This document shows, one piece after another, positions 12,698-13,837 of a stretch of DNA of 13,837 nt; the stretch's first letter is position 1; each line of letters opens with the position of its first letter. Position numbers and translations under genes: made by a program. The notes under the pieces were generated by a model, which was given only the letters and a program-made list of their open reading frames with translations, was not told the DNA's origin and searched no databases. Source of the DNA: Bacteroidaceae bacterium (GTDB lineage Bacteria; Bacteroidota; Bacteroidia; Bacteroidales; Barnesiellaceae_A). The DNA lies in the NCBI GenBank assembly GCA_017561285.1, contig JAFZDG010000352.1, positions 1-13,837 on the forward strand. The letters run 5' to 3'.

Positions 12698-13837
12698 TTA
12701 TTTCGCAAAGAAATAGTAGTTACCGTCGAGGTCGTTGAATACAACTTGGTATGTACCGGCCAATACTTTGATGTTGCTACCCGACTTCGCTGTAGAATAG
12801 GGGAATGAATCACCACCCCAGTTGGCGCTCCAAGAAGAGTCATTGCGGAACTTACCTTCGCAGTCTTCGGCAAATGTCATCTCGGCACACCAGAGGTGTT
12901 TCATCTTCATTGCAGTCATTACTATAGGTGCTTCACCCCAGTTGTCGAATGAACCAACGAACTCTATCGAGGCGTGCTCGGCGGGAGTAATATCGGCAGG
13001 CTCAAATGTGCCTTCAAACTTCTCTGAGTTGGCAGTGATGGTGTAGTAACCACTTTCGGCTACAGTGATGTTACCCGAACCACCATCGTAGAATGCAAGC
13101 GCACCATCATTCATACCTACTTGTATATCCCAGCTACCGGGAACGAGAACGAGTTTGTAACCCAAACCAGCCTCAAAGTAGCCTGTGAAGATGAAGTCAC
13201 CGGCACCTGTTACAGTGTTGTAGCTGAAACCATCTACCAAGCTCATAGGAATGAGCGAAGTACCGGCAGCACCTGCCGAGTTGTCCCAACCTTGGAATTC
13301 ACCCACCAACCAGTAGGGTTGAGGAAGTGCATCTACCAACAACATGTAGTAGGGTTGGATGCTGAGGTCTATAACATTTGAGTAGCAATCTTTAACGATG
13401 GGAGTAGTGGCTGTTACAGTCTCTTTGGCATCGGTAAGGTGTGCGCGGAGACGGATGTAAACAGTCATTACACCGGGATTTTCGTTTACTTCTTCACCTT
13501 GGAGCAAGGTTATGGCCTTGTTCATATCTTTGGTGTTGATAGCATATTTTTGTTGCGAACCTACCGATTCCAACTCTACGAAAGTGTTTTCCTCGAAAGT
13601 GTTGCCGAAGCTCACTTGTGCGTAGTATTGAGTAGCAGCAGTAAAACCGTAATCGGGTTGGTTGCGAACATAAATAGTTTCCATTGTAGCTGCGCTGTTA
13701 GCCTCGCTCAATACATATGTGTATTCGGCATAGGCGGGGGTGTTAATCTCAAACGAGAGTGTACCTTCGGTTGCAGCCGGATTGATAGTCGTCATAGGGT
13801 GTTCTTGGCAGCCTACGAGTAGTGCCAATCCCATTAC
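12698..13837 (-). CDS. SusE-like starch-binding outer-membrane lipoprotein, 5' truncated by window edge
   Basis: The frame runs off the right edge. The visible ATG at 13834 is preceded by an in-frame Val codon, and the visible start MGLALLVGCQ is the end of a signal peptide, so probably only 5-15 residues are missing. The lipobox LVGC gives the lipidated cysteine at visible residue 9. Residues 25-165 form the Ig-like SusE N-terminal domain (GTLSFEINTPAYAEYTYVLS, VMTVYIRLRAHL). Two tandem binding modules follow, opening with YWLVGEFQGWDN (174-185) and IEFVGSFDNWGE (290-301), both sharing the signature seen in the SusF-like protein. Two modules is the SusE arrangement. Predicted role: surface capture of starch or a related alpha-glucan for import by a SusCD complex presumably encoded beyond the window. 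It is the most upstream visible gene of the operon; its promoter is outside the window. Confidence 0.85.
   Translation of the reverse strand, partial: VMGLALLVGCQEHPMTTINPAATEGTLSFEINTPAYAEYTYVLSEANSAATMETIYVRNQPDYGFTAATQYYAQVSFGNTFEENTFVELESVGSQQKYAINTKDMNKAITLLQGEEVNENPGVMTVYIRLRAHLTDAKETVTATTPIVKDCYSNVIDLSIQPYYMLLVDALPQPYWLVGEFQGWDNSAGAAGTSLIPMSLVDGFSYNTVTGAGDFIFTGYFEAGLGYKLVLVPGSWDIQVGMNDGALAFYDGGSGNITVAESGYYTITANSEKFEGTFEPADITPAEHASIEFVGSFDNWGEAPIVMTAMKMKHLWCAEMTFAEDCEGKFRNDSSWSANWGGDSFPYSTAKSGSNIKVLAGTYQVVFNDLDGNYYFFAK

Overview
The window looks like a chromosomal segment of a member of the order Bacteroidales. Three things support this. Promoters fit the Bacteroidetes sigma-ABfr consensus (TTG or TTTG, a spacer of about 20 nt, then TAnnTTTG). 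There is a SusE/SusF-type starch-binding lipoprotein pair. A secreted glycoside hydrolase ends in a type IX secretion (T9SS) sorting domain, which points away from core Bacteroides and towards T9SS-bearing relatives (Prevotella/Paraprevotella-like or similar). The exact genus cannot be fixed by eye.

Left part (1-2740): the 3' end of ribH (riboflavin synthesis), a class II tRNA-Tyr with its own promoter and terminator, and an NfsA-like flavin nitroreductase, all on the + strand. A shared bidirectional terminator separates them from a convergent Mrp/NBP35-type ATPase on the - strand, which has a clear promoter of its own and lacks the usual CxxC.

Middle (2741-6970): a housekeeping operon on the - strand, lysS-gpsA-pgi (lysyl-tRNA synthetase, glycerol-3-phosphate dehydrogenase, phosphoglucose isomerase), closed by a strong intrinsic terminator.

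Non-coding and regulatory part (6971-8310): about 700 bp without a credible protein gene. It contains a well-formed + strand transcription unit: promoter at 7132-7162, a cytosine-depleted tract with repeated AGGTT, a cluster of three hairpins, and a strong terminator at 7463-7500. I do not recognise the RNA. A second cluster of small hairpins follows (7539-7625). Then comes a small HTH plus coiled-coil regulator on the - strand. This is the least explained and most interesting part of the window.

Right part (8249-13837): the distal end of a Sus-like starch/alpha-glucan utilisation operon on the - strand, in the order susE-like, susF-like, GH13 amylase. Both intercistronic gaps hold a strong stem-loop. 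SusC/SusD homologues are expected just beyond the right edge but are not visible. SusE- and SusF-like lipoproteins would capture starch at the cell surface, and the GH13 enzyme, predicted to be exported by T9SS, would cleave it where classical systems use the lipoprotein SusG.
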